Position numbers and translations under genes: made by a program. A stretch of DNA of 63,708 nucleotides from Actinobacillus sp. (GTDB taxonomy: Bacteria > Pseudomonadota > Gammaproteobacteria > Enterobacterales > Pasteurellaceae). This document shows, piece by piece, positions 63,585 through 63,708 of this stretch. Each line of letters opens with the position of its first letter. Within the stretch, counting starts at the first letter, position 1. The notes under the pieces were generated by a model, which was given only the letters and a program-made list of their open reading frames with translations, searched no databases and had not been told where the DNA came from. Location: contig JAHHRA010000010.1 of the NCBI GenBank assembly GCA_020026055.1, positions 1 through 63,708 of the forward strand. Reading direction: 5' to 3'.

Positions 63585-63708
63585 TATTTAAATGCATTTT
63601 AATAAAATTATTAAAATAGTTTATTACTCTAATAAATCATAAACTAACTAGAATTTTATAAAAATAATTTTGCATTTATATTAAAAAGTATTTTCAATAG
63701 TTTATTAG

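Noticed and set aside
63502..63597. Longer start for agaV
   Set aside because: The extra codons overlap the TTGACA promoter, while the ATG at 63501 has AGGAG and the family N-terminus.

Overview
The window is a chromosomal segment of a gamma-proteobacterium of the family Pasteurellaceae. It is AT-rich. The tmRNA encodes the tag ANDEQYALAA, the tag known from Haemophilus influenzae. Several gene orders match Haemophilus or enteric neighbourhoods: fur-fldA-ybfE-ybfF next to seqA-menE-mscK-aroC-mepA-yfcA-lpxM, apt-dnaX, mutL-miaA-hfq, hup-yjaG, and folE-moeA-moeB. I cannot name the genus. I saw no exact copy of either classical Pasteurellaceae uptake core (AAGTGCGGT or ACAAGCGGT), which is unusual for the family.

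Layout. Positions 1-10,909 are a glucuronate utilisation locus. uxuA, uxuR and dctP are on the minus strand; a seven-gene plus-strand operon (dctQ, dctM, uxuB, uxaC, kdgK, eda, ansB) is divergent from them. UxuR-type operators and a CRP-like site lie in the control regions. Together these genes import a hexuronate with a TRAP transporter and degrade it to pyruvate and glyceraldehyde-3-phosphate. From 11,134 to 23,989 the genes are housekeeping: pntAB, tyrS, tsaE, amiB, mutL, miaA, hfq, ribD, degS, purR. From 24,118 to 25,303 there is a 29-residue membrane protein (YnhF-like), a decayed tRNA-Gly with an intact promoter, and tmRNA. From 25,372 to 45,645 come fbp, mpl, an SDR, yajL, mazG, uspA, the fur-fldA-ybfE cluster, seqA, menE, mscK, aroC, mepA, yfcA, lpxM, apt, dnaX and rpiA. 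A gene-poor stretch with a decayed reading frame (45,646-46,542) precedes a solitary rbsD. Then follow glmS, hup, yjaG, nlpD, ompA, cmoB, rng, tldD, the molybdopterin/folate genes moaD, moaE, folE, moeA and moeB, a short zinc-type CDF transporter with a CATCAG repeat, and at the right edge a GalNAc-type PTS operon (agaV, agaW, agaE) without its IIA gene.

The most distinctive non-coding signal is a family of 42-46 bp palindromes. The centre is nearly fixed (GAAAATTTTTCC-like), the ends are ACG...CGT, and the arms vary but stay complementary. Five copies are complete or nearly so: at 10,916, 18,245 (inside mutL), 27,861, 46,991 and 57,576. Several half copies also occur, one in the signal-peptide codons of mepA. 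Other notable points are an A10 run in dnaX placed so that slippage gives a 443-residue gamma-like product, the degenerate tRNA-Gly, and a CDF protein that lacks its C-terminal domain.
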